Source: Pseudomonas fluorescens (GTDB lineage Bacteria > Pseudomonadota > Gammaproteobacteria > Pseudomonadales > Pseudomonadaceae). From it: 64,000 bases of DNA. The notes below the pieces were generated by a model that saw only the letters and a list, made by a program, of their open reading frames with translations, was not told the DNA's origin and made no database searches. The translations under genes and the position numbers were made by a program. The stretch is taken from the NCBI RefSeq assembly GCF_900636825.1, contig NZ_LR134318.1, positions 5,131,501-5,195,500 on the forward strand, given 5' to 3'. Numbering within the stretch: position 1 is the first letter of the stretch; each line of letters begins with the position of its first letter. Positions 1-8,072 of this stretch are shown here, piece after piece.

Positions 1-303
1 CGGGATTTGCCGGGCGCCATGAATCAGGCTGATGGGCTGGTCAACACCACACCAATGGGCATGGCCAAACTACCGGGGATGCCGGTGCCGGTCGAGTTGT
101 TGCGCAAGGAGTTGTGGGTGGCGGAGATTGTGTACTTTCCGCTGGAAACCGAGCTGTTGCGTAACGCGCGGGCATTGGGTTGCCGGACGCTGGACGGCGG
201 CAACATGGCAGTGTTCCAGGCGGTGAAGGCATTTGAATTATTCAGTGGCGTAGCGCCGGATGCACAGCGGATGCTCGCGCATTTTCAGAGCATGAATGGT
301 TAA
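1..303 (+). CDS. aroE: Shikimate dehydrogenase, C-terminal part (5' end outside window)
   Basis: Open reading frame running in from the window edge (frame 1) to the TAA at 301-303. The visible 100 residues match the C-terminal NADP-binding half of shikimate/quinate dehydrogenases: the NTTPMGM segment after the dinucleotide fold, then the EIVYFPLETELLRNARALGC and GGNMAVFQAVKAFELFSG stretches typical of AroE C-termini. The enzyme interconverts 3-dehydroshikimate and shikimate. Its neighbours are a TetR regulator and the dehydroshikimate dehydratase QuiC1, so this is more likely a catabolic paralogue (PA0244-like, from memory) than the biosynthetic aroE. The substrate (quinate or shikimate) cannot be judged from this fragment. 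Confidence 0.88.
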   Translation, partial: RDLPGAMNQADGLVNTTPMGMAKLPGMPVPVELLRKELWVAEIVYFPLETELLRNARALGCRTLDGGNMAVFQAVKAFELFSGVAPDAQRMLAHFQSMNG

Positions 304-306
304 GAG

Positions 307-377
307 CCAAAGATCGCAGCCTGCGGCAGCTCCTACAAGAGAGCTGTGCAGGAGCTGCCGAAGGCTGCGATCTTTGG
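307..377. repeat. REP doublet (inverted pair)
   Basis: Two inverted copies of the REP core: left arm CCAAAGATCGCAGCCTGCGG, right arm ending GGCTGCGATCTTTGG. It lies between the convergent ends of the shikimate dehydrogenase and the tetR gene, where a long hairpin can act on both transcripts. Confidence 0.9.
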
Positions 378-381
378 AATG

Positions 382-1059
382 TCAGGCCTGCAGGTAACGC
401 AACACTGACTCGCAAATCATCTCGCGATGCCGTTCCTTGATGCTTTCGTCCGGCAGATCGATCTGGAAAATCTCGCCGAATGTGTGCCGGTTCGACACGC
501 GGTAGAAGCAGAACGAGCTGATCAACAAATGCACGTCCAGCGCATCAAGCCCCGAACGGAACACACCTTCTTCAGCACCACGACGCAAGATCTCGCCAAG
601 TGAATCGAGGATGGTGTTGTTCATCGCCTTGATTGCATCGGAACGCTTGACGAATTCGGCGTTATGGATGTTTTCGATACAGACGATGCGCACGAAATCG
701 ACGTTGCGATCGTGGTGATCGAACGTGAATTCGACCAGCCGCCGAATCGCCACCACCGGCGTCAGTTCGGCCAGATGCAGACGATTCTCGGTGTTGCGAA
801 TATCACCGTAGAGCTTCTCCAGCACCTCGACGTACAACTGCTCCTTGCTGCCGAAGTAGTAATAGATCATGCGCTTGGACGTGTGGATGCGCTCAGCGAT
901 CGCGTCGACGCGCGCACCCGACAGACCTTGCTGGACGAACTCTACGATCGCCTCCTGCAAGATGTTCTCGCGGGTTTTTTCCGGGTTGTTCTTGCGACTC
1001 TTGCGCGGCTCAGCGGCGGAAACTTCAGTCGCTGCAGGAAGTTCTGAATTCATCGTCAT
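382..1059 (-). CDS. TetR/AcrR family transcriptional regulator
   Basis: 225 residues. The N-terminal TetR helix-turn-helix lies at about residues 25-70 (TRENILQEAIVEFVQQGLSG, then RVDAIAERIHTSKRMIYYYF, the usual recognition helix ending in YYYFGSKEQLY). The rest is an all-helical ligand-binding domain. It sits 101 bp downstream of quiC1 on the same strand, and shikimate dehydrogenase converges on it, so it probably senses a quinate-pathway intermediate and controls quiC1 and the divergent transporter (PA0243-like order, from memory). The start is ATG at 1059 or the second ATG at 1053; neither has a strong ribosome binding site. The ligand is not known. Confidence 0.88.
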   Translation of the reverse strand: MTMNSELPAATEVSAAEPRKSRKNNPEKTRENILQEAIVEFVQQGLSGARVDAIAERIHTSKRMIYYYFGSKEQLYVEVLEKLYGDIRNTENRLHLAELTPVVAIRRLVEFTFDHHDRNVDFVRIVCIENIHNAEFVKRSDAIKAMNNTILDSLGEILRRGAEEGVFRSGLDALDVHLLISSFCFYRVSNRHTFGEIFQIDLPDESIKERHREMICESVLRYLQA

Positions 1060-1160
1060 TGCGGGCTCACGGCCATCACTGCACAGGCGGCGATTATGGG
1101 CCGCGCAGCACAGTGAAGGAAGCTGCTCAGCCCGTGTTTAATCGCGCGTTTACGAATTTC

Positions 1161-3062
1161 CTACAACTTCGCCTGGCGCACTGCGCCGCTGCGTGATTTG
1201 GCCATCGCAGCCAAACGCACCGCCACGTTGGCCGCGCCGTAACCGGCATAGCCGTTCTTGCGCTGGATGATCTCGAAGAAGAACCGCCCTTCGAACGGCT
1301 CGGTGTACACGTGAAACAGCTCGCCACCCTGCGCATCACGGTCGTAGAGCACGTTGTAATACGCCAATTCGCTGAGGAACTCATCGTCAAAATCGAAACG
1401 CGCGGCAAGGTCGTCGTAATAGTTGAGCGGAATGTCCAGCAGCGGTACGCCGGCCTCCTTGGCGCGACTGACTTCGGCGAATATGTCATCACAATCGAAG
1501 GCGATGTGATGCACTCCCGAGCCACGATAACTCGACAACGCATGGGAAATCGCGGTGTTGCGGTTCTCGGAGATATTCAGCGGCAGGCGGATCGAACTGT
1601 CGCGGCTGCGCAGTGCGCGACTCTTCACCAGACCGTATGGGTCAGGCAGCACCACTTCGTCATCGGCCTCGAAATCCAGCAGGCTTTTATAGAACAGCAC
1701 CCAACTGTCGAGGCTGTCGGCCGGCAGCGCCATGGCCATGTGGTCGATGCGTTTGAGGCCGCCACGGGCCGGCGCATCCGCCAGCAGATTGAAATCGGTG
1801 CCGTAGACATCGGCCTGCTCATCGACCAGATAAATCAGGCTGCCGTCGGGTGCGCGCACGGCTGCCAGTTCCAGTTCGTTGGGTCCGACCAATCCGCGAT
1901 ACGGTTGACCTTTATAAGCAACTGCGCGGGCCAGCGCGCTGGCACTGTCCTTGACCCGCACAGCCGTGGCGCACAGCGACGGGCCGTGAGCCTCGAAAAA
2001 ACTGTGCGCAAATGAATACGGTTCGGAATTGAGGATCAGGTTGATATCACCCTGACGCAGCAAGCTCACGCTCTTGGAACGATGCTGCCCAGCCTTGACG
2101 AAGCCTAGTCGCTCCAGCCAGTTCGAGAGTTTGGCACCGAGACTTTCATCAACGGCAAACTCGAGAAATTCAACGCCGTTGTATTCGCTGGCCTTCGGTG
2201 TTTCGAAGAGGATTTCGCGATTGGCCACAGGCTGGGTTTCCTGCTCCAGACGCTGGCGCGTCTTTTCCTCCAGATACAGCAGCGAACGCAAACCGTCAGC
2301 CGCATTCGCCCGGGGTGGCGCGGCGCGGAAACCGTCGTTAAAGATCTCCAGCGACAGCGGCCCGGTATAACCGCTCTGGATGATCGGTGCGAGGAAGCCC
2401 GGCAAATCGAACTCGCCCTGCCCCGGGAAGCAGCGGAAGTGCCGACTCCACTCCAGCACATCCATCTGCAGAATCGGCGCGTCGGCCATTTGCACGAAGA
2501 AGATCTTGTCGCCGGGAATCTCAGCGATCGCACGGGGATCGCCTTTCAATGACAGGGTATGAAAGCTGTCGAGCAGCACGCCCAGGCTCGGATGATCAGC
2601 CTGGCGCACGATGTCCCAGACCTGTTGATAAGTGTTCACGTGCCGGCCCCACGCCAGCGCTTCGTAGCCAATGCGCAAGCCGCGCGCACCGGCGCGTTCG
2701 GCCAGCAGGCGCAGATCATCGACTAGAATTTGTTGATCGCCGACGCTGTCCGCCGAAGCGTTGCTGCAGACCAGCACCAGGTCGGTGCCCAGTTCCTGCA
2801 TCAGATCGAACTTGCGCTCGGCGCGCTCAAGATTGCGCGCGAGGCGATCACGGCGGCAGCCTTCGAAATCGCGGAACGGCTGGAACAGGGTGATGGCGAT
2901 CCCGAGATCGGCGCACATCTGTTTAATTTCTCGCGGGCTGCCGTCGTAGTACAGGAGGTCATTTTCGAAAATCTCCACCCCGTCGAACCCGGCGGCGGCA
3001 ATGGCTTCGAGCTTTTCCGGCAGGGTGCCGCTCAAGGAAACGGTGGCGATGGAACGCTGCAT
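1161..3062 (-). CDS. quiC1: 3-Dehydroshikimate dehydratase fused to an HPPD-like domain (QuiC1)
   Basis: 633 residues in two domains. Residues 1-270 are a sugar-phosphate-isomerase-type TIM barrel whose metal ligands are visible at E134 (IGYEALAWG), D165 (LLDSFHTL), Q191 (FFVQMADA) and E239 (LSLEIFND). These are the four ligands described for bacterial dehydroshikimate dehydratases, which turn 3-dehydroshikimate into protocatechuate. Residues 290-625 are a vicinal-oxygen-chelate fold like 4-hydroxyphenylpyruvate dioxygenase, with RIDHMA, GVHHIAFDC and FFFEIIQRKNGYAGYG supplying a 2-His/1-Glu site. Databases often misname it HPPD. The start ATG is preceded by GGGAG. It is divergent from an MFS transporter. 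Confidence 0.92.
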   Translation of the reverse strand: MQRSIATVSLSGTLPEKLEAIAAAGFDGVEIFENDLLYYDGSPREIKQMCADLGIAITLFQPFRDFEGCRRDRLARNLERAERKFDLMQELGTDLVLVCSNASADSVGDQQILVDDLRLLAERAGARGLRIGYEALAWGRHVNTYQQVWDIVRQADHPSLGVLLDSFHTLSLKGDPRAIAEIPGDKIFFVQMADAPILQMDVLEWSRHFRCFPGQGEFDLPGFLAPIIQSGYTGPLSLEIFNDGFRAAPPRANAADGLRSLLYLEEKTRQRLEQETQPVANREILFETPKASEYNGVEFLEFAVDESLGAKLSNWLERLGFVKAGQHRSKSVSLLRQGDINLILNSEPYSFAHSFFEAHGPSLCATAVRVKDSASALARAVAYKGQPYRGLVGPNELELAAVRAPDGSLIYLVDEQADVYGTDFNLLADAPARGGLKRIDHMAMALPADSLDSWVLFYKSLLDFEADDEVVLPDPYGLVKSRALRSRDSSIRLPLNISENRNTAISHALSSYRGSGVHHIAFDCDDIFAEVSRAKEAGVPLLDIPLNYYDDLAARFDFDDEFLSELAYYNVLYDRDAQGGELFHVYTEPFEGRFFFEIIQRKNGYAGYGAANVAVRLAAMAKSRSGAVRQAKL

Positions 3063-3400
3063 GATGAACTCCCGGACTGCGCCGCTTTAGTGTAGGAGCT
3101 GCCGAAGGCTGCGATCTCTTGATCTTGAAAAACAAAGATCGCAGCCTGCGGCAGCTCCTACACGGGATGGGTTTTTATAGTGAGGAAATTATTGGCTGCA
3201 TCGAACGCGGCAGCAATTTAAAGTGTACTACCCGGTTAGTTTTGCGTGCGATTATCGAACACAATGGCGGTTTGGCGAATTGACGATTTTTCGTCCACTG
3301 CCCAACATCGACCGCACATTGAGTCCGGATCTGAACCACCGGTCGCAGCGTGCAATAAAAAAAGCACACCAAATAACAAATCCAAAAACGGGTGGAACAC
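3063..3400. promoter_or_regulatory. Divergent control region between quiC1 and the MFS gene
   Basis: 338 bp without a gene. The quiC1-proximal part is a REP doublet (3090-3163). The remainder is AT-richer and should hold both promoters. ACTA at 3227-3230 and TAGT at 3237-3240 form a short inverted repeat around CCCGGT, a plausible but unproven operator for the neighbouring TetR protein. Confidence 0.5.
3090..3163. repeat. REP doublet
   Basis: Inverted pair from GTGTAGGAGCTGCCGAAGGC to GCCTGCGGCAGCTCCTACAC, separated by a short AT-rich spacer. It lies directly upstream of quiC1, which is unusual because most copies here are at gene 3' ends. Confidence 0.9.
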
Positions 3401-4738
3401 ATGATTCCTTCACAGACTTCCCGCATGGCTCCGGCCATGAGCACTGCCACGGGTGGCATCGGCGCCAAGATCCGCGGCGCCATGGCTGTTGGCAAGACCC
3501 GTTGGGGCATGCTGGCGCTGGTGTTTTTCGCCACAACCCTGAACTACATCGACCGCGCCGCCCTCGGCGTCATGCAGCCCATCCTCGCCAAGGAAATGAG
3601 CTGGACGGCGATGGATTACGCCAACATCAATTTCTGGTTTCAGGTCGGCTACGCGATCGGTTTCGTCCTGCAAGGACGCTTGATCGACCGGGTCGGCGTC
3701 AAACGCGTGTTCTTCTGCGCCGTGCTGCTGTGGAGCCTGGCCACCGGCGCCCACGGTCTGGCGACATCGGCGGTCGGTTTCATGGCTTGCCGGTTCATCC
3801 TCGGCCTGACCGAAGCGGCGAATTACCCGGCCTGCGTGAAAACCACGCGCCTGTGGTTCCCGGCCGGTGAACGCGCGGTCGCCACCGGCATCTTCAACGC
3901 CGGCACCAACGTCGGCGCCATGTTCACGCCAATGCTGCTGCCGCTGGTGCTGCACGTGTGGGGATGGCAGGCAGCGTTCCTGTGCATGTCGGCGCTGGGC
4001 GGGATCTGGCTGCTGTTCTGGGGCTTGAAGTATTTCAACCCGGAAGACCACCCGACCGTCAAACAATCGGAGCTCGACTACATCCAGCAGGAAGTCGAAC
4101 CGGAACAGGCCCGCGTGCCGTTCTCGAAAATCCTGCGGATGCGCGGCACCTGGGCCTTTGCCCTCGCCTACTCGCTGACCGCGCCGGTGTTCTGGTTCTA
4201 CCTGTACTGGCTGCCGCCGTTCCTCAATCAGCAATACAACCTGGGCATCAATGTCACTCAGATGGGTATCCCGCTGATCATCATCTACGTCACGGCTGAC
4301 TTCGGCAGTGTCGGTGGCGGGATTCTGTCTTCGTTCCTGATCGGTCGCGGGATGAATTCGATCAAGGCGCGGCTGCTGTCGATGTTCCTGTTCGCCTGCT
4401 GCATCATCGGCGTGGTCATGGCTGCTGGCTCGGCCAATCTGTGGGTCGCCGTTGCTGCAATTTCCCTGGCCATCGGTGCGCATCAGGCGTGGACCGCGAA
4501 CATCTGGAGCCTGGTGATGGATTACACGCCCAAACACATGATGAGCACGGTGTTCGGTTTCGGCGGTATGTGCGCGGCGATCGGCGGGATGTTCATGACC
4601 CAGATCGTCGGCCATATCCTGACCGTCACCAACAACAACTACACCGTGTTGTTCACCCTGATTCCGGCGATGTATTTCCTCGCGCTGACCTGGATGTACT
4701 TCATGGCTCCGCGCAAGATTCCGACTGTTACTGAATAA
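3401..4738 (+). CDS. MFS transporter, aromatic-acid/ACS type
   Basis: 445 residues with about 12 hydrophobic helices. The first follows a basic N-terminus at about residue 35 (GMLALVFFATTLNYIDRAAL). The NYIDRAALGVMQP motif and the DRVGVKR loop between helices 2 and 3 are hallmarks of the anion:cation symporter branch of the major facilitator superfamily, which takes up hexuronates, phthalate and other organic acids by proton symport. Being divergent from quiC1 and beside shikimate dehydrogenase, it probably imports quinate, shikimate or protocatechuate; that substrate is inferred. I chose ATG 3401, preceded by GGTGGA, over a GTG nine bases upstream. Confidence 0.88.
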   Translation: MIPSQTSRMAPAMSTATGGIGAKIRGAMAVGKTRWGMLALVFFATTLNYIDRAALGVMQPILAKEMSWTAMDYANINFWFQVGYAIGFVLQGRLIDRVGVKRVFFCAVLLWSLATGAHGLATSAVGFMACRFILGLTEAANYPACVKTTRLWFPAGERAVATGIFNAGTNVGAMFTPMLLPLVLHVWGWQAAFLCMSALGGIWLLFWGLKYFNPEDHPTVKQSELDYIQQEVEPEQARVPFSKILRMRGTWAFALAYSLTAPVFWFYLYWLPPFLNQQYNLGINVTQMGIPLIIIYVTADFGSVGGGILSSFLIGRGMNSIKARLLSMFLFACCIIGVVMAAGSANLWVAVAAISLAIGAHQAWTANIWSLVMDYTPKHMMSTVFGFGGMCAAIGGMFMTQIVGHILTVTNNNYTVLFTLIPAMYFLALTWMYFMAPRKIPTVTE

Positions 4739-4753
4739 TCTGCCCCCACAACC

Positions 4754-4790
4754 GTATGTGGGAACTGCCAACACGCCAGTTCCCACATGC
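4754..4790. terminator. Hairpin after the MFS gene
   Basis: ATGTGGGAACTG (4756-4767) pairs perfectly with CAGTTCCCACAT (4777-4788) around a 9-base loop, 17 bases after the transporter stop. There is no clear T-run, so it may be a degenerate TGTGGGA-type repeat rather than a classical terminator. Confidence 0.55.
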
Positions 4791-4820
4791 GTTCCCCGAC
4801 TTTATAAATCCACGAATCAA

Positions 4821-4980
4821 CAAACTATAGACATCAACGCGTCTATCAAAAAAAGTTTGTACCTAACCATTAGACAACTATCACGCCGCACCTCAACAAC
4901 TTGCACTTACACATTAGTACGCCAGCGCCATCACCTTTGAGTTATTCATATATATGGCGACTTCGCCAATTACTCAAAGG
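4821..4980 (+). promoter_or_regulatory. Structured leader with a Shine-Dalgarno-masking hairpin
   Basis: CCTTTGAGT at 4934-4942 is a perfect complement of ACTCAAAGG at 4972-4980, the latter containing most of the ribosome binding site AAAGGAG (4976-4982) of the metallopeptidase starting at 4991. The stem continues with three A-U pairs (4944-4946 with 4968-4970), a one-sided AT-rich bulge (CATATATAT) and an inner GGCG/CGCC stem with a 4-base loop. Upstream, CAAAC-N-ATAGAC (4821-4832) mirrors GTCTAT...GTTTG (4841-4859). Pairing is read from the sequence; function as a thermosensor or other translational switch is inference. Confidence 0.55.
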
Positions 4981-4990
4981 AGCAACACTC

Positions 4991-5809
4991 ATGTTATGGA
5001 ATAAAGCCAAACCGAGCGATAACGTTAGCGACGAGCGAAAAAACAAAGGTGTCTACAATGCGACCGGCGCCGCTCTGGCCGGCGGGCTGACGCTGTCGCT
5101 GCTTGCCGCGCTGGGTGTTAAATGGAACGACAAGCAACCCAACGAACAACAAACCATTGAGGCAGTTCAAGAACACGCCGCTGCGCTTGAATCGTTGAAA
5201 ATGAAAGACCCGCACCGGATTTTCGTTCAGCAAATACTTGGCAGCACGGAAGCGACGTGGAGCAAAACCTTCGAATTTAATAACCTGGAATATATCCCCC
5301 CCAAGTTAATCCTGATTGATGAGCCAACTTCCACGCCTTGTGGCACCACCAACGACTTGGCATATTGCCCGCCGAATCAGACAATCTATATAAATCTGTC
5401 GCGACTTGGGAGTATAGGAAAACAGGGTGGCACGTCTTCAGAGCCTAGCGATTTTGCCCAAGCCTTTGTCATCGCCCATGAAGTCGGCCACCATGTTCAG
5501 AATCTGCTCGGTACGACCAAAGAGGTTGACGACGCAGAGCAATCAGGACAAGACGTCAAGGGCAGGAATGGGATACGGGTGCGTAAGGAGCTGCAGGCCG
5601 ATTGCTTTGCCGGAGTCTGGGCGCGCAATGCAGAAGCTCATATCAAATGGCTGGAGCCCACTGATCTTGGGGAAGCAGTAAAAGCCGCTCGACTCTTGGG
5701 TAATGACGCGACCCACGGCACCGGAGAACAGCGCAGCAGATGGTTCATGAAGGCCTTCAACGCAGGCGCATCCAACGCCTGCGACACCTTCGGGGCACAA
5801 GCACTTTAA
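4991..5809 (+). CDS. Neutral zinc metallopeptidase, YpfJ family (paralogue 1)
   Basis: 272 residues starting at ATG 4991 behind AAAGGAG. The N-terminal MLWNKAKPSDNVSDER motif and one membrane segment (about 20-43) anchor a periplasmic domain. The HExxH zinc site is in AHEVGHHVQ (H163, E164, H167) with the probable third ligand E200 in KELQADCFAG; this layout defines the KPN_02809/YpfJ neutral zinc metallopeptidase family, whose substrates are unknown. A second, more typical copy lies 2.3 kb downstream (8073). This copy is shorter in the linker and visibly richer in A/T than its neighbours, which suggests separate acquisition or relaxed constraint. Confidence 0.88.
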   Translation: MLWNKAKPSDNVSDERKNKGVYNATGAALAGGLTLSLLAALGVKWNDKQPNEQQTIEAVQEHAAALESLKMKDPHRIFVQQILGSTEATWSKTFEFNNLEYIPPKLILIDEPTSTPCGTTNDLAYCPPNQTIYINLSRLGSIGKQGGTSSEPSDFAQAFVIAHEVGHHVQNLLGTTKEVDDAEQSGQDVKGRNGIRVRKELQADCFAGVWARNAEAHIKWLEPTDLGEAVKAARLLGNDATHGTGEQRSRWFMKAFNAGASNACDTFGAQAL

Positions 5810-5864
5810 CCTGGGCCGTTTGCTGACCACGTCCTGGTCATTTGTCACCAGACGAAACGTGACC

Positions 5865-6743
5865 TCAGCGGCGGCTCTGCTGCCACGCTGCCGCCAGACC
5901 GCTGCAACAGATCACTGCGATGCCGATGATGGTCAACAGGCTCGGCGTGTGATTAAACAGCAACCAGCCCAACAACCCCGCAAAAACAATCTGGCAATAG
6001 CCGAACGGCGCCAACAGCGCTGGTGCGGCATGGCGAAAAGCCTGGGTCAGAAACAGGTGGGCGGTCATCCCGCAACTGCCCAGCGCGAGCATCAGCCCGA
6101 CGTGAGTCAGCGTCGGCACCTGCCAGAAGAACGGCACCAGCGCACTCATCACCAGCGTATTGCACAACCCGGCGAAAAAATTACTGGTGGTCGGGCTGTC
6201 GACGTTCGCCAGCTTGCGCGTCAGCAACTGGTAGAAACAGAAAAACAGCGCGGAACAAAATGGCAACAAAACTGCCGGGGTAAACAACTCCCCGCCCGGG
6301 TGGACGATGATCAGCACGCCGATGAAGCCGCAGATCACCGCGATCCATTGGCCACGTGTCACCCGCTCCTTGAGCAGCGGCACCGACAATGCCGTCACCA
6401 GCACCGGCGCAAGAAAGTTGACCGCCGTGGCTTCTGCCAACGGGATGTACAGCAGCGCCGTGGTGAAAAACAAGCTGGTGCCGAGCAGGCAAAGCGCGCG
6501 GGCCAACTGCCACAACGGCCGCTTGGTCCGCAGGACGCGCAAGCCCGATTTCGGCAGGAAAATCCCCGCCATCAGCAGCGTGTGCACCACATAACGCGCC
6601 CAAACCACCATCATGATCGGATAAAAACCAGAGAGATATTTCGACAGTGCGTCGTGACTGGAGAACAGGAAGGTTGCCACGACAATCAGCAAGATCCCCT
6701 TGAAGGGTTGATTGACACCGGAGAGCGGAGTGCTGACGGTCAT
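5865..6743 (-). CDS. EamA/DMT family transporter
   Basis: 292 residues with about ten hydrophobic helices in two EamA repeats (first half from FKGILLIVVATFLFSSHDAL; second half from TSNFFAGLCNTLVMSALVPF). This is the drug/metabolite transporter superfamily, usually metabolite exporters of the inner membrane; the substrate is unknown. ATG 6743 is preceded by AAGGAA at good spacing, so the upstream TTG extension is not needed. Its start faces the tail of an IclR regulator across a REP doublet; both are on the minus strand but probably separate units. Confidence 0.87.
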   Translation of the reverse strand: MTVSTPLSGVNQPFKGILLIVVATFLFSSHDALSKYLSGFYPIMMVVWARYVVHTLLMAGIFLPKSGLRVLRTKRPLWQLARALCLLGTSLFFTTALLYIPLAEATAVNFLAPVLVTALSVPLLKERVTRGQWIAVICGFIGVLIIVHPGGELFTPAVLLPFCSALFFCFYQLLTRKLANVDSPTTSNFFAGLCNTLVMSALVPFFWQVPTLTHVGLMLALGSCGMTAHLFLTQAFRHAAPALLAPFGYCQIVFAGLLGWLLFNHTPSLLTIIGIAVICCSGLAAAWQQSRR

Positions 6744-6915
6744 CGGATTTCCTTGTGTTGCCAAAAAAGAACAAAAATCGTCGCGGGCAAGCCTCGATCC
6801 GGGTGTGCTTTAGAATGGACTCTCCGGCAATAATTTAGAACCCGGTTCCAGAATCATAAAAGCCCTGCATAACAAAACCGTGCGAACACCGCCCATTTTA
6901 TCGACAACAAAAATC

Positions 6916-6999
6916 CTGTAGGAGCTGCCGAAGGCTGCGATCTTTTGATTCTTATTAGAAGCAAGATCTAAAGATCGCAGCCTTCGGCAGCTCCTACAG
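6916..6999. repeat. REP doublet
   Basis: Inverted pair from CTGTAGGAGCTGCCGAAGGC to GCCTTCGGCAGCTCCTACAG with a spacer of about 30 bases, just after the IclR gene and upstream of the EamA gene. Confidence 0.9.
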
Positions 7000-7013
7000 T
7001 GGATTGGGGTGAA

Positions 7014-7790
7014 TCAGATGAATAGCTCGGAAGCCAGACTTGCCGCTGATAATTCGTCGGCGAACTCAAGCAACAATGGCGCCAGCTCATGCAGGCGCGC
7101 CCCCGGCATTCGCGCACTCGGCCCGGCAATACTGAGTACCCCGATCACCCGGCCATCGGCAGGATGTTTTACCACTGCGGCGATCGCCGACGTTCCCACC
7201 GCCGAGCTTTCTTCGACACAGGCATAACCTTGTTCACGCGCGAGGCGCAGGCGTTCAAGCAGTTCGATATTGGTGCGCGGCGCATTGGGCCCGATGCCCA
7301 CCGGCACTTCCGCCGCCTGACGCTCGACCAGAGACAACGCTTCGGCGTCGCTCATGCACGCCAGCCACGCATGCCCGGAGGCGGTGTAGAACAGCGGCGC
7401 ATCGCGGCCCATGTCGGGGTCATAACGCAGACCGGTGCGCGCGCCCTGCGCCTTGGCGATCCAGGTCTGGCGGTCGCCATCGATCACGCCCAGGCGCACC
7501 AGCTCGCCGGTTTCCTCAGCCAGCCGATCAAGCACCGGCTGCACGATATCCGCGCCGCTGCTCGACAAATACTGAAAGCCCATCGCGACCAGTTTGGTCG
7601 ACAAGTGATAGCGCAAGGTCTCCGGGTTCTGGCGCACGTAACCCAGCCGCACAAGCTCGGCGAGCAGGCGATGGGTCGCGCTTTTCGGGATCTGCAGTTG
7701 TTCGGCCAGGGTCTGCAGCGGCAGCCCGCGCGGATCACTGGTGAGGGTTTCCAGCACGCTGAAAACCCGTTCGATTTGACTGCCGGCCAT
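7014..7790 (-). CDS. IclR family transcriptional regulator
   Basis: 258 residues from ATG 7790. The N-terminal winged helix-turn-helix is seen in IERVFSVLETLTSDPRGLPL and QTLAEQLQIPKSATHRLLAE (residues about 5-50). The IclR effector-binding domain follows, with GVIDGDRQTWIAKAQG, ASGHAWLA and CVEESSAVGTSAIAAVV motifs. These proteins control catabolic genes in response to small carbon compounds. It is divergent from the second YpfJ gene and upstream of the EamA transporter, either of which it could control; the target is not evident. Further upstream codons are in frame but lack family similarity. Confidence 0.88.
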   Translation of the reverse strand: MAGSQIERVFSVLETLTSDPRGLPLQTLAEQLQIPKSATHRLLAELVRLGYVRQNPETLRYHLSTKLVAMGFQYLSSSGADIVQPVLDRLAEETGELVRLGVIDGDRQTWIAKAQGARTGLRYDPDMGRDAPLFYTASGHAWLACMSDAEALSLVERQAAEVPVGIGPNAPRTNIELLERLRLAREQGYACVEESSAVGTSAIAAVVKHPADGRVIGVLSIAGPSARMPGARLHELAPLLLEFADELSAASLASELFI

Positions 7791-8072
7791 GGACGCATTC
7801 CAGAAAGGTTTCAGCGATTCTAGAAGACATCCTTTGCAAAGCAAAATCTGGAACTGCCTTAAAGATCCACAGCCGTGTCTGCCGCAAGACAACTGCCGAA
7901 CCCATTGGCGACGCAGCGCTATAGTCCGGGGCAACCGCGTGGTTCAATGCCCGCCCGGTGATCGAACTGTCACGCCCATGCAAGTGTCTGACGACCGGAC
8001 TGGCGCCGCATCCCCGCACCAGCAACACTCATCACCACGCTGCTCCTAACCGGTAAAAACGAGGATTCCCAC
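7791..8072. promoter_or_regulatory. Divergent promoter region, IclR / YpfJ-2
   Basis: 282 bp between divergent starts. I see no gene, repeat or strong inverted repeat; it should contain both promoters and any IclR operator. Confidence 0.4.

Noticed and set aside
4901..4990. 30-codon N-terminal extension of the first YpfJ paralogue (TTG 4901)
   Set aside because: ATG 4991 has an ideal AAAGGAG site and restores the family N-terminus MLW.K; the extension reads through the leader hairpin.
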